Origin: an uncultured Gammaproteobacteria bacterium
GTDB lineage: Bacteria; Pseudomonadota; Gammaproteobacteria; Arenicellales; JAANXG01
NCBI GenBank assembly: GCA_947259705.1
Contig: CAMYNL010000028.1
Location: 1-38,796, forward strand
DNA length: 38,796 nucleotides
Direction: 5' to 3'
Position numbers and translations under genes: made by a program. The notes beneath the pieces were generated by a model that was not told the DNA's origin, searched no databases, and worked only from the letters and a program-made list of their open reading frames with translations. Positions 9,346 through 16,728 of this stretch are shown piece after piece (the stretch's first letter is position 1; every line of letters begins with the position of its first letter).

Positions 9346-9780
9346 ATGACAACCTGGCTTCATCATGACCATAAGCAGTTCGAGACGGCGGTCCATCGCT
9401 GTCGGACCATATGCGACGACGAAGATTGGTCCATGGTCCATCAGGTATTCCAGGATTTTCTGTCTTCGTACGAGATGCATGTCCAGTTGGAGGAGGATGT
9501 GCTGTTCCCGATGTACGAGGAACGGCCTGAGACCTCGCCGGAACCCACCGACTCCCTGCGCGAAGATCATGCCCAGATATTCAGACTGGGCAAGAACATC
9601 CAGGATCTGCTCGCGCGCGGTGACTGGGAGGGAGTGCCGCATGACGTGTCATTACTGTATCAGGCGCTTATCAGGCACCACGAGAAAGAAGAGGAAATGT
9701 TCCTGCCCATGGCGAGTGATTCGCTGTTGTCTGACAAGGATAAGATTATCGCCGAACTCGAGCGCCGAGCGAGCGTTTAG
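9346..9780 (+). CDS. Hemerythrin HHE cation-binding domain protein
   Basis: A 144-residue four-helix protein with the metal-ligand pattern of hemerythrin-like domains: LHHDHKQFE near the N-terminus, EMHVQLEEDVLFP (helix 2), LREDHAQIF (helix 3) and RHHEKEEEMFLP (helix 4). Such proteins bind a non-haem di-iron centre and serve in oxygen or NO sensing, iron handling or stress responses. There is no signal peptide, so it is cytoplasmic. GGAGCGAG precedes the ATG by two to five bases. No partner gene overlaps it, so its specific role is open. Confidence 0.85.
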   Translation: MTTWLHHDHKQFETAVHRCRTICDDEDWSMVHQVFQDFLSSYEMHVQLEEDVLFPMYEERPETSPEPTDSLREDHAQIFRLGKNIQDLLARGDWEGVPHDVSLLYQALIRHHEKEEEMFLPMASDSLLSDKDKIIAELERRASV

Positions 9781-10263
9781 GGGTTTCAAGCCTGTAATCA
9801 TGGCTCACGTCGAGCACACTGCCGGGTAGATACGGCTGGTCCTCGCACCCCCGCTTACCGGCGTTGCCGGTAGATCCTGTCGGTTGCTCACACCCGGCGT
9901 GCCGGACAGCCAGGTACCGAGTTCATCCATCCGATGTGACCAGGCGGGGACCGGTGCAACGAGCGATCTCCACCTTTTCCCGGTCCGTTGCCTGCCGCGC
10001 ACGAGGTCCTCGAGCAGCCGCCACGGATGCGCAACAAAAATGTCGCGTCGAGGCATAACCGGCCGCGAATGCTGCGGTTCGGGTTGAGGCGGTCACCGCG
10101 CGTAACTTGGGCGGTGCATGGATAGCGCAGAGCCGGTTTGGCAAGCGGCGTGTTCGCGCCTGGCAACGCGGAAGATGTTGCCAGATGTCGTCGTGTATCA
10201 TAGATCCGGGCCGCGGCAAACGTGGCCGCTGGTTCTGGCTCGTCGAGCCTTGCGGAGCACCCG
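9781..10263. other. Gene-poor stretch with a short hairpin
   Basis: About 480 bases without a supported gene. A perfect seven-base stem TACCGGC/GCCGGTA with a GTT loop lies at 9856-9872, possibly a terminator of the hemerythrin gene. A minus-strand frame of 83 codons (9805-10056) has moderately protein-like composition but no ribosome site, and I do not call it. Confidence 0.35.
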
Positions 10264-10467
10264 ATGAATACAATTGTTGACAAGTTCGCGGACGAGGCCG
10301 GTGTCACGGAGGTGCAGGCACAGCGCGCGCTGGAGGTGTTGATAGCGGAGGTTAGGGGCAGGATGCCTCCAAAGATGGCGGCCAAACTGAAGCGCGTGTT
10401 GGCCGGTCACGACTTCTCCGGTGGGTACTGGTTGGCCGCCCTGAAGAACCGGCGCAGGTCAAGGTGA
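10264..10467 (+). CDS. Small helical hypothetical protein (DUF2267-like fragment)
   Basis: A 67-residue product starting MNTIVDKFADEAGVTEVQAQRALEVLIAEVRGRMPPKMAAKLKRVLAG. The spacing of a VTEVQAQRAL helix followed by RMPPKMAAKL resembles one helical repeat of DUF2267-type proteins, which is only a suggestion. GCGGAG lies about nine bases before the ATG at 10264, so the 14-residue upstream extension of the open frame is unlikely. It is probably monocistronic, ahead of the threonine pair by 120 bases. Confidence 0.5.
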   Translation: MNTIVDKFADEAGVTEVQAQRALEVLIAEVRGRMPPKMAAKLKRVLAGHDFSGGYWLAALKNRRRSR

Positions 10468-10590
10468 CCACTGCTAAGCGGGCATGCCTTGAACGGAACC
10501 TGCGCGTTCCCGGGTTGCTGAAGATCCAGCAGCAATGAAAGGAAGCGTGCGCAGCGCCACCTCGTAGGGAGTCAGCATTGACGTACTGAA

Positions 10591-11568
10591 ATGAAGAAGA
10601 TCCTAATCACCGGCGCCACGGGTCAGATCGGGTCCGAACTGACCCCGGCCCTGCGCGATCGGTACGGCGGCACGAATATTGTTGCCGCCGGCTACCGGCG
10701 GGTACCTGACCCGGAACTTGCCGAAGCCGGGCCCTTCTGCCGGCTGGATGTACGCGACGCCGCCGCGCTCCGGGAGATCGTCACGGCGCACGGCATTGAC
10801 ACGATATTCCATCTGGCATCGTTGCTTTCCGCGGTGGCGGAGGACAAGCCGCAGCTGGCCTGGGACGTCAATATGAACGGCCTGTGGAACGTGCTCGAGG
10901 TCGCGCGCTCCACGAACTGCAGCGTGTTCTTTCCCAGCTCCATCGGAGCCTTTGGCCCGCTTACCCCGCCGGACAACACCCCGCAGGATACCATCCAGCA
11001 CCCGAACACGATGTATGGCATCACCAAGGTGTCCGGCGAACTGCTGTGCGACTATTACCACACGAAGTTCGGCCTGGATACGCGCGGTGTGCGTTATCCA
11101 GGGCTGATCTCCAGCAAGACCCCGCCCGGCGGCGGCACTACCGACTATGCAGTGGAAATCTTCCACGCCGCGCTAGCCGGCCGGCACTACGACTGTTACC
11201 TCGCGGCGGACACGCGCCTCGACATGATGTACATGCCGGACGCCATCCAGGCCGCGATAAGCCTGATGGAGGCGGACGCCGCGAAGCTGGTTCACCGCAA
11301 CGCCTACAACGTCACCGCCATGAGTTTCGCCCCCCGGGACCTCGCGGCGGAGATCAGCAGGCATGTTCCGGGGTTCACCATTGACTATCGCGTCGACCCG
11401 TTGCGCCAGGCCATTGCGGAGTCGTGGCCCCGGCACATGGATGACAGCGCGGCGCGTAGGGAGTGGGGCTGGCGACCCGCTTACGACATGCCGGACATGG
11501 TGCAAGACATGCTGTTTCAGTTATCCGGCGCGGAGGAAGCCGGCCCGGGGGCAGGCCATGCCACTTGA
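10591..11568 (+). CDS. L-threonine 3-dehydrogenase, SDR type
   Basis: A 325-residue NAD-dependent enzyme of the extended short-chain dehydrogenase/epimerase family. The N-terminal ILITGATGQIGSEL binds NAD; PSSIGAFG carries the active-site Ser region, and YGITK supplies Tyr142 and Lys146. It resembles the SDR-type threonine dehydrogenases rather than the zinc-dependent enzyme of Escherichia coli. The reaction oxidises threonine to 2-amino-3-ketobutyrate. The assignment rests strongly on the next gene, a 2-amino-3-ketobutyrate CoA ligase whose start overlaps this gene's end by 11 bases. Another epimerase function cannot be excluded from sequence alone. Confidence 0.85.
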   Translation: MKKILITGATGQIGSELTPALRDRYGGTNIVAAGYRRVPDPELAEAGPFCRLDVRDAAALREIVTAHGIDTIFHLASLLSAVAEDKPQLAWDVNMNGLWNVLEVARSTNCSVFFPSSIGAFGPLTPPDNTPQDTIQHPNTMYGITKVSGELLCDYYHTKFGLDTRGVRYPGLISSKTPPGGGTTDYAVEIFHAALAGRHYDCYLAADTRLDMMYMPDAIQAAISLMEADAAKLVHRNAYNVTAMSFAPRDLAAEISRHVPGFTIDYRVDPLRQAIAESWPRHMDDSAARREWGWRPAYDMPDMVQDMLFQLSGAEEAGPGAGHAT

Positions 11569-12772
11569 AAGGGTCGAACCGCTGCTGACCGGCGAGCTGA
11601 CGGCGCTGCGTGAAAGCGGCACGCTCAAGGGACAGGAAAATATCATCACCGGGGTCGTCCCGGCGGCGGGCGGGCTGGGCCCCCGCGTTACCCTCGAGGG
11701 CCACGGCGACCGGGCGTTCCTGCGGATGAACTCGAATTCCTACCTGGGCCTTGCCCTGCACCCACACCTGATGGCGGCCGAGGCCCGGGCGGTGGAACTC
11801 TACGGCACCGGGCCCGGCGCGGTGCGGTTCATCAGCGGCACCTACCGCCCCCACGTCGAGCTGGAGCAGAAGCTGGCAGCCTTCCACGACCGTGAAGCGG
11901 CGATGATAATGAGCGCTGCCTATGCAACCGTGATGGGCGTCCTGCCACGGTTCATCACGGAGCAGACCCTGGTCGTCAGTGACGCGCTCAATCACAACTG
12001 CATCATCAACGCCATTCGGCTGTCCGGGCCGGCGCAAAAGGCGGTCTATGGCCACCTGCGGATGGATGAACTGGACCGCATCCTCGAATCCGGCAAGGGG
12101 CAGGTGCAAAGGGCCTGTGTCGTCACCGACGGGGTTTTCAGCATGCGAGGGGATCATGTGCCCCTCGACGAGTTGGTGGAGATCTGCCGGCGACACGAAA
12201 CAGGATATGAAGAGGGCATCATCACCGTGGTGGACGACTCCCACGGCGTCGGCGCCTTTGGTGAACACGGCCGGGGTACGGAGGAGTACACGGGGGCCCG
12301 GGCCGACATGCTGATCTCGACGCTCGGTAAGGCGTTGGGGGTCAACGGGGGCTACGTGGCGTCGAGCCGGACGGTAATCAACTACCTCAGGGAAACCGTA
12401 CCGTTCTACATCTATTCCAATCCCATCACCCCGGCGGAGGCCGCGGCATCCTTGATGGCGGTCGAAATCCTCGACAGCGATGAAGGCCAGCGGCTGCTTC
12501 GTCATCTGCGCGGGCTGGTGCAACGGTTGCGAGACGGGCTCGCCGAGCGCGGCCTGGAAACCATTCCCGGCGAGCACCCCATAGTGCCGGTGATGATCCG
12601 CGACACCGACAGGACCTCGGCCCTGGTCAAGCACCTGTTCGACCATGACATCCTGGTCACCGGCCTGAACTTTCCGGTCGTTCCGAGGGGCGACGAGGAA
12701 ATCAGGCTGCAGGTGTCCGCGGCGCACACGGAGCAGGACATCGAATACCTGCTGCAGGTACTGCATGGATGA
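11558..12772 (+). CDS. kbl: Glycine C-acetyltransferase (2-amino-3-ketobutyrate CoA ligase)
   Basis: A 404-residue PLP enzyme of the alpha-oxoamine synthase family. It cleaves 2-amino-3-ketobutyrate with CoA to glycine and acetyl-CoA, completing threonine breakdown begun by the overlapping dehydrogenase gene. Visible family signatures are MNSNSYLGLA near the N-terminus, SDALNHNCIINAIRL, VVDDSHGVGAFGEHGRG and the Schiff-base Lys in TLGKALG, then VTGLNFPVVPRG and LQVSAAHT near the end. The length matches Kbl (about 398). The open frame reaches back to 11363, but that extension lies inside the preceding gene; ATG 11558 gives the family N-terminus and a short overlap suited to translational coupling. 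Confidence 0.9.
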   Translation: MPLERVEPLLTGELTALRESGTLKGQENIITGVVPAAGGLGPRVTLEGHGDRAFLRMNSNSYLGLALHPHLMAAEARAVELYGTGPGAVRFISGTYRPHVELEQKLAAFHDREAAMIMSAAYATVMGVLPRFITEQTLVVSDALNHNCIINAIRLSGPAQKAVYGHLRMDELDRILESGKGQVQRACVVTDGVFSMRGDHVPLDELVEICRRHETGYEEGIITVVDDSHGVGAFGEHGRGTEEYTGARADMLISTLGKALGVNGGYVASSRTVINYLRETVPFYIYSNPITPAEAAASLMAVEILDSDEGQRLLRHLRGLVQRLRDGLAERGLETIPGEHPIVPVMIRDTDRTSALVKHLFDHDILVTGLNFPVVPRGDEEIRLQVSAAHTEQDIEYLLQVLHG

Positions 12773-12974
12773 CGCCTGACCGGATCCAGCCGTTGCGCCT
12801 GCGTTCTGCCTGACCGTCGGTTGAGGGTGACGGAACGTCCACCAGATAACACGAGATCGTGGCCTCGGCGAATGACTCGCCGGCGGAGCCGGAGCGGGTC
12901 ACGATGAGCAACGCCGATGCGGTGCGTGGCTCCGCGTAGGTACGGATCGGCTGGCTCGCGGTAGGAACGTCCAG
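12773..12974. other. Intergenic stretch after kbl
   Basis: Nothing recognised; no strong hairpin with a T tract. Confidence 0.3.
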
Positions 12975-13265
12975 CTAAGGTGTCGTCATCTGCTTGGACA
13001 AAACCAGCCAGTGCACACCTTTGCTGGCTGTGGCAGCGACCACGGCGCTGTGGATGTTGACAATGTAATGCTGCCACGCCGGGCCCTGCTCCCTCGCCGA
13101 TATCTGCTCCAAGACCGGCCACTTGTCCGGCGGCAGCTCGTTTTCCACCTGCCCCGGGGTGCGGCCGGTGGGAATGGTGAAGGTCAGCCTATTCCGCGGG
13201 GCCCGCTCGGTGTCCTCGACCTCGCGGACCGCAACCGGGCCGCCGGCTGTATTGGAGACACTCAC
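12975..13265 (-). CDS. Possible small hypothetical protein
   Basis: A 96-codon frame from GTG at 13265 (reads MSVSNTAGGPVAVREVEDTE if initiated) to 12975. The central part (NRLTFTIPTGRTPGQVENELPPDKWPVLEQI) and the end (VNIHSAVVAATASKGVHWLVL) read like protein, and the opposite-strand frames do not. There is no clear ribosome site before the GTG and no family I recognise. It may be genuine or a fossil in an 840-base gap otherwise without genes. Confidence 0.35.
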   Translation of the reverse strand: MSVSNTAGGPVAVREVEDTERAPRNRLTFTIPTGRTPGQVENELPPDKWPVLEQISAREQGPAWQHYIVNIHSAVVAATASKGVHWLVLSKQMTTP

Positions 13266-13609
13266 GTCCCAGTGTGGGGGCGGCAGCCGCCGCCGACCCG
13301 GTGGCGAGCGCCGGCGCGCCCGAAAGTCTCACCCGTGCTAAGGTCGTCATCCTGTTAGGGTGTCTATCCCGGGAACCAATATGGCGCGCGCAGGGATCAC
13401 AACGCCTTGATCTGCGAAAAGCGGCGGCAGGCAGTCGGCATGACCGCGACAGGCCGACGGGGACGCCCCGGCGAGCACGGGTTCGGGCTGCCGGCACAGC
13501 GGCACAGGGGAAACTGCGCATAGCACTTTCGAGGGATCCCATTGTCTATCCGCTACCCGTAAAATACGGGTCAACTGAACGACGATCAACGACTCAGGAG
13601 GAACGAGAT
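13266..13609. other. Leader region of the His-rich protein gene
   Basis: No supported gene. The right end carries AGGAGG at 13596-13601, an optimal ribosome site for the ATG at 13610. The long upstream extension of the plus-strand frame is judged non-coding because the signal peptide begins at 13610. Confidence 0.4.
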
Positions 13610-14173
13610 ATGAAATCAACAATAGTGGCGGCGGGTGTGTTGACCGCGACGCTGATCGGGGCCTTTGCCGGCAGTGCGGCGCAGGCGGATCCGCAAGGAG
13701 GCAAGCCAGGGTACGGGCAGACCCACATGGGTCCCGGCCACCATGGCTATGGACAGGGTTACGGGGCTGGCCGGCATCACGGTCACGGTATGCATCATGG
13801 AGGCGGCGGCGGGCATCACGGCATGGGCATGGGGCACCATGAGGCGGGGAAGCACTGGATGGCGAGCCTCAGTCCTGAACAACACCAGCAGGTCATGCAG
13901 CTGCGTGCCGAGCACAAGAAACAGGCCATGCCCAGAAAAGCCAGGATGCGAGCCATAAAGCTGGAACTCGCCGCCCTCGCCACGGCAGTCGCACCGGACC
14001 GTGCCGCCATCGAGACCAAGGTGGACGAATTTCTGGCGCTGAAACGGCTGGCCATGATCGAGCGCGCCATGCATGTGGGAGATCTCCGCAGGCTGCTGAA
14101 CGACGAACAGAAAGCCGCCTACGACATGGCGGTGATGCGTAAGGCGAGGGGCTGGCGCCACCGCCGCCACTGA
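13610..14173 (+). CDS. Periplasmic His/Gly-rich Spy/CpxP-like protein
   Basis: A 187-residue exported protein. A signal peptide (MKSTIVAAGVLTATLIGAFAGSAAQA) is followed by a His/Gly/Met-rich segment of about 45 residues with HHGYGQ, GRHHGHGMHHGG and GHHEAGKH runs, then a helical domain (LSPEQHQQVMQLRAEHKKQAMP...LLNDEQKAAYDM) like the heavy-metal resistance, Spy and CpxP chaperone group. The LSPEQ and LNDEQKAAYD helices are typical of that group. The His-rich stretch suggests binding of copper, nickel or zinc in the periplasm. Start choice rests on AGGAGG eight bases upstream. No cognate two-component gene is adjacent. Confidence 0.75.
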   Translation: MKSTIVAAGVLTATLIGAFAGSAAQADPQGGKPGYGQTHMGPGHHGYGQGYGAGRHHGHGMHHGGGGGHHGMGMGHHEAGKHWMASLSPEQHQQVMQLRAEHKKQAMPRKARMRAIKLELAALATAVAPDRAAIETKVDEFLALKRLAMIERAMHVGDLRRLLNDEQKAAYDMAVMRKARGWRHRRH

Positions 14174-14245
14174 TCGGTATTGCGTGGCCAGCCCACGCAC
14201 AACGCGGGCCCCGGCCCGCCAAGACCGCGCTTATGTAGAGATGCC

Positions 14246-14259
14246 TTGACCGAGGTCAA
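14246..14259 (+). promoter_or_regulatory. FNR/Dnr-type binding site
   Basis: A perfect inverted repeat TTGAC-CGAG-GTCAA, matching the FNR-family consensus TTGAY-N4-RTCAA. It lies 115 bases before the cytochrome c start and suggests control by oxygen or nitrogen oxides. No promoter elements were identified around it. Confidence 0.55.
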
Positions 14260-14373
14260 TAAACACCGGCGTCGGTGTTCCGACAATGTCAGCAGATCGT
14301 CACCAGACGATCGGCCCGAGCAACCTAAACGGCGAAGGATCGTCGAACTGAAAAACACAAGAGGGGAATGGCG

Positions 14374-14784
14374 ATGATTGAGACTCACCAACGACACATT
14401 CTGGCGCTGCTACTTGCAGGCGTCCTGTCCGGCTATGCCGGCCCATCGGCGTCGCAGAATCCCGGTGCCATCGCGTCCGGCAAGCTCGAGTTCCAGACCA
14501 GCTGTGCGGTCTGTCATGGCAACAACGCCTCCGGCAATGGCCCCATGGCTGCAGTGCTGAATGTGCCGCCCGCCGACCTCACCACGCTTGCCAAGAACAA
14601 CAACGGAGCGTTTCCGTTTCTGCGCGTGATTGAGACCATCGATGGGCGCTACGACACGATCGCCCACGGCGGTAGGGACATGCCGATATGGGGCATCCGT
14701 TATCGGGAGAACCAGGACCCTGCGCTGGCGCGGGCACGCATTCTCGATCTTACGTTGTATTTGGAGAGCATCCAGGACAAGTAG
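14374..14784 (+). CDS. Monohaem cytochrome c, class I
   Basis: A 136-residue periplasmic electron carrier. After a signal peptide ending about residue 28 (SGYAGPSASQ) comes the haem attachment site CAVCH, then the axial Met candidate in GGRDMPIWG, and a C-terminal helix (ARARILDLTLYLESI) usual for class I c-type cytochromes. A GAGGGG ribosome site is seven bases before the ATG at 14374 and only one base before the ATG at 14368, so the later start is preferred. An FNR-like box upstream suggests expression at low oxygen or with nitrogen oxides. The electron partner is unknown. Confidence 0.85.
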   Translation: MIETHQRHILALLLAGVLSGYAGPSASQNPGAIASGKLEFQTSCAVCHGNNASGNGPMAAVLNVPPADLTTLAKNNNGAFPFLRVIETIDGRYDTIAHGGRDMPIWGIRYRENQDPALARARILDLTLYLESIQDK

Positions 14785-14931
14785 CGGGGCTGCGCTGGCA
14801 GCCGCTTTACAATGTGGCTTGACGCCGGATATTGCTCGGTGCGTCTATGGGGATTGACGGTCGAGGTTACCTGATCACTGCCTGTGTCGGCGCCCCGAGC
14901 TGTGAAAGGGCGTAATCAAGTGTAGAAACGA

Positions 14932-14972
14932 ACCCGGCGACCGGGCCGTGCGGTCGCGGTCGCCGGGGTGCG
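14932..14972 (-). terminator. GC-rich hairpin after the fasciclin gene
   Basis: ACCCGGCGACC pairs with GGTCGCCGGG(G)T across about 15 bases, just past the stop of the minus-strand fasciclin gene and in the convergent gap with the cytochrome gene. The minus-strand sequence beyond it is mildly T-rich (GTTCGTTTCT). Confidence 0.45.
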
Positions 14973-14987
14973 TCACGGGATCCCTGC

Positions 14988-15476
14988 TCAGTTAGGCAGG
15001 ATAACGGTGTCGATCACGTGGATCACGCCGTTGGACGCAATAATGTCGGCCGTCACGACGTTGGCATTATCGATCATGACACCATTACTGGTGTCAATCT
15101 TCACTGAACTTCCCTGCACGGTCTTGGCTGAGCTGATCTTGGCAACGTCCGCCGCCATCACCTTGCCCGCGACGACATGGTAGGTCAGAACCTTGGTTAG
15201 AGCGGCCTTGTCTGCCAGCAGTGCATTCAGCTTGTCCTGCGGGATCTTGGCGAAGGCCTGATCGGTAGGGGCGAACACGGTGAACGGGCCGTCACCTTTC
15301 AGGGTTTCCACCAGACCCGCTTCCTTGATCGCGGCAACCAGGGTGTTGAAGCTGCCGGCGGAGACCGCCGTGTCCACAATATCCATGGACGCTTTCTTGT
15401 CGCTGTCCTGCATGGCATGGGCCATGGGGATGAGGGCAGCGGCGGCGACGGTGATCAGTACTTTCTTGAACGACAT
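14988..15476 (-). CDS. Secreted fasciclin (FAS1) domain protein
   Basis: A 162-residue exported protein with a signal peptide ([21 protein letters not shown]) and one FAS1 domain. Hallmarks are [37 protein letters not shown] (H1-like box), [11 protein letters not shown] and the C-terminal [17 protein letters not shown]. Single-domain bacterial FAS1 proteins are usually periplasmic or secreted and are linked to adhesion or surface interactions; the ligand is unknown. AAGGAG eight bases before the ATG at 15476 fixes the start, so the frame's upstream extension to 15635 is rejected. An inverted repeat lies about 80 bases upstream. Confidence 0.9.
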   Translation of the reverse strand: MSFKKVLITVAAAALIPMAHAMQDSDKKASMDIVDTAVSAGSFNTLVAAIKEAGLVETLKGDGPFTVFAPTDQAFAKIPQDKLNALLADKAALTKVLTYHVVAGKVMAADVAKISSAKTVQGSSVKIDTSNGVMIDNANVVTADIIASNGVIHVIDTVILPN

Positions 15477-15552
15477 CTGGTAACTCCTTAGTGTGATGTA
15501 GGATGGAGCGGCATCATGGGCGTGACCGCGTGAATACGCGGTGCATGGGGTG

Positions 15553-15567
15553 TGAACAATATGTTCA
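15553..15567. promoter_or_regulatory. Inverted repeat upstream of fasciclin gene
   Basis: TGAACA-ATA-TGTTCA is a perfect palindrome 77 bases before the fasciclin start. It has the look of a dimeric repressor or activator site; the regulator is unknown. Another short inverted repeat, CGCGT-GAAT-ACGCG, lies at 15530-15543. Confidence 0.35.
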
Positions 15568-15890
15568 TGCAGATTACCATCGAGTAACCGAGTATCAATT
15601 GTCTCGTAGAAGTCGCCTGCGGTCGCCAAGCCCACTTCCGGGGCGGTAGCGAATCAGCCGGCTATGATTGGAGCATCGGGGGGCCGAATTCTCCAGCGGT
15701 TCAGACTGTCGAAGTTGTTTCAACCTGCGTTTCTTGAATTAGGGTAATGGTCTGCCGCAAAAGGCCGGTCCGGCCGGTAAAGGTTTGACATGGCACGGGG
15801 CGGTTGTTGACGGGGTTGGCGCCTGGGCCTAATGATGCCGTGAATGGGCGCCCGCGTTCCGTTTCTCCTCCCGGACCGGCAAGGTCGAGC
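15568..15890. other. Intergenic stretch between fasciclin and TetR genes
   Basis: About 320 bases with no convincing ORF. A short palindromic GC run (GGCCGG/CCGGCC) lies near 15762. It contains the 3' end of the TetR transcript on the minus strand. Confidence 0.35.
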
Positions 15891-16541
15891 TCAGGGCCGC
15901 CGCCAGGCAGTCGATGGGGGATCGTCGGCTGCGTCAGCGGTGGCTCTCAAGGTCTGCAAGTAGACCGACAGCTGGCGGCGGCAGGCGTCGAAGGTGTCGC
16001 GCCGCTGCGATGCCTTGGTCAAGCCCACGCAGCCCTCGAAGGCGGCTACGAAAAAGGTAGCCGCGGCATCGGCATCGACGTGTTCGGCAACGGTCCCGTT
16101 TTCCTGGCCGCGTCGGAGGGCGTCGGCGACGACGCCGATCCAGGCGGAGAATGTGCGCTCGATGCGCTCTTGGAAACCCTCGTCCAGCGGCGCCATCTCC
16201 TGCGCCAGGTTGTTCAGCGGGCAGCCGCAGAACTTCTTATCGTCGCCGTACTGCTCCATCATCTGGTCGATCATTGACTCCAGGGCGGCGATCGGGTCCC
16301 CGTCCTCGGCCATGCCCCGGATCCAGCGCTCGCCCATGAATCCGTAGAGCACCTCGTCGATGACCGCGTACCCCAGCGCCTGCTTGCTCGGGAAGTGGTG
16401 ATAGAACGCGCCTTTCTTCAGGCCGGTGCGGCCCAGCACGTCGTCCACCCGCATGCCCTGGTAGCCATGCTCATAGATCTCGTCAAAGGCCGCCCGCAGC
16501 AGGCGGGCCCTGGTTTCGTCAGCATTTCGTACAGTCGTCAT
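15891..16541 (-). CDS. TetR-family transcriptional repressor
   Basis: A 216-residue regulator. The N-terminal TetR helix-turn-helix is complete: TRARLLRAAFDEIYEHGYQGMRVDDVLGRTGLKKGAFYHHFPSKQALG, with the typical GAFYHHF recognition helix. The C-terminal ligand domain has CGCPLNNLAQEM and FFVAAFEGCVGLTKAS, seen in a subgroup controlling envelope or efflux genes. It diverges from the RND exporter operon, and two palindromes with ACAGAC/GTCTGT arms fill the shared promoter, so it most likely represses itself and that operon. The inducer is unknown but should be a hydrophobic compound if the operon exports lipid-like molecules. Confidence 0.9.
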   Translation of the reverse strand: MTTVRNADETRARLLRAAFDEIYEHGYQGMRVDDVLGRTGLKKGAFYHHFPSKQALGYAVIDEVLYGFMGERWIRGMAEDGDPIAALESMIDQMMEQYGDDKKFCGCPLNNLAQEMAPLDEGFQERIERTFSAWIGVVADALRRGQENGTVAEHVDADAAATFFVAAFEGCVGLTKASQRRDTFDACRRQLSVYLQTLRATADAADDPPSTAWRRP

Positions 16542-16594
16542 CGTCTGTATCCGCCCCAGCCGGGCGCTGGAATATGTTCGTCCCTACAGTATAG

Positions 16595-16612
16595 ACAGAC
16601 TAGTCGGTCTGT
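16595..16612. promoter_or_regulatory. TetR operator 1
   Basis: ACAGAC-TAGTCG-GTCTGT, six-base arms perfectly inverted. It lies 54 bases before the TetR start, in the divergent promoter region, and shares both arms with operator 2. Confidence 0.7.
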
Positions 16613-16629
16613 GCTACTGTTTTGTTCCA

Positions 16630-16647
16630 ACAGACCAGTTGGTCTGT
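16630..16647. promoter_or_regulatory. TetR operator 2
   Basis: ACAGACC-AGTT-GGTCTGT, a perfect palindrome with seven-base arms. Its centre lies 35 bases (just over three helical turns) from that of operator 1, which could allow cooperative binding on one face of the DNA. It sits 82 bases before the exporter start. Confidence 0.7.
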
Positions 16648-16728
16648 CTAGTTCATGGACGGACTTGGGCCCGCATAGAGCGGCCGGTCCGCCGAGAAAC
16701 AAGCATTTTCCGAGTAAGGAGGACAGTC

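Noticed and set aside
9805-10056. 83-codon minus-strand ORF
   Set aside because: Moderately protein-like, but without a ribosome site, family resemblance or operon context.
11375-12766. 463-codon minus-strand frame opposite kbl
   Set aside because: It is a shadow of a high-GC gene. The plus strand encodes a full Kbl with all family motifs.
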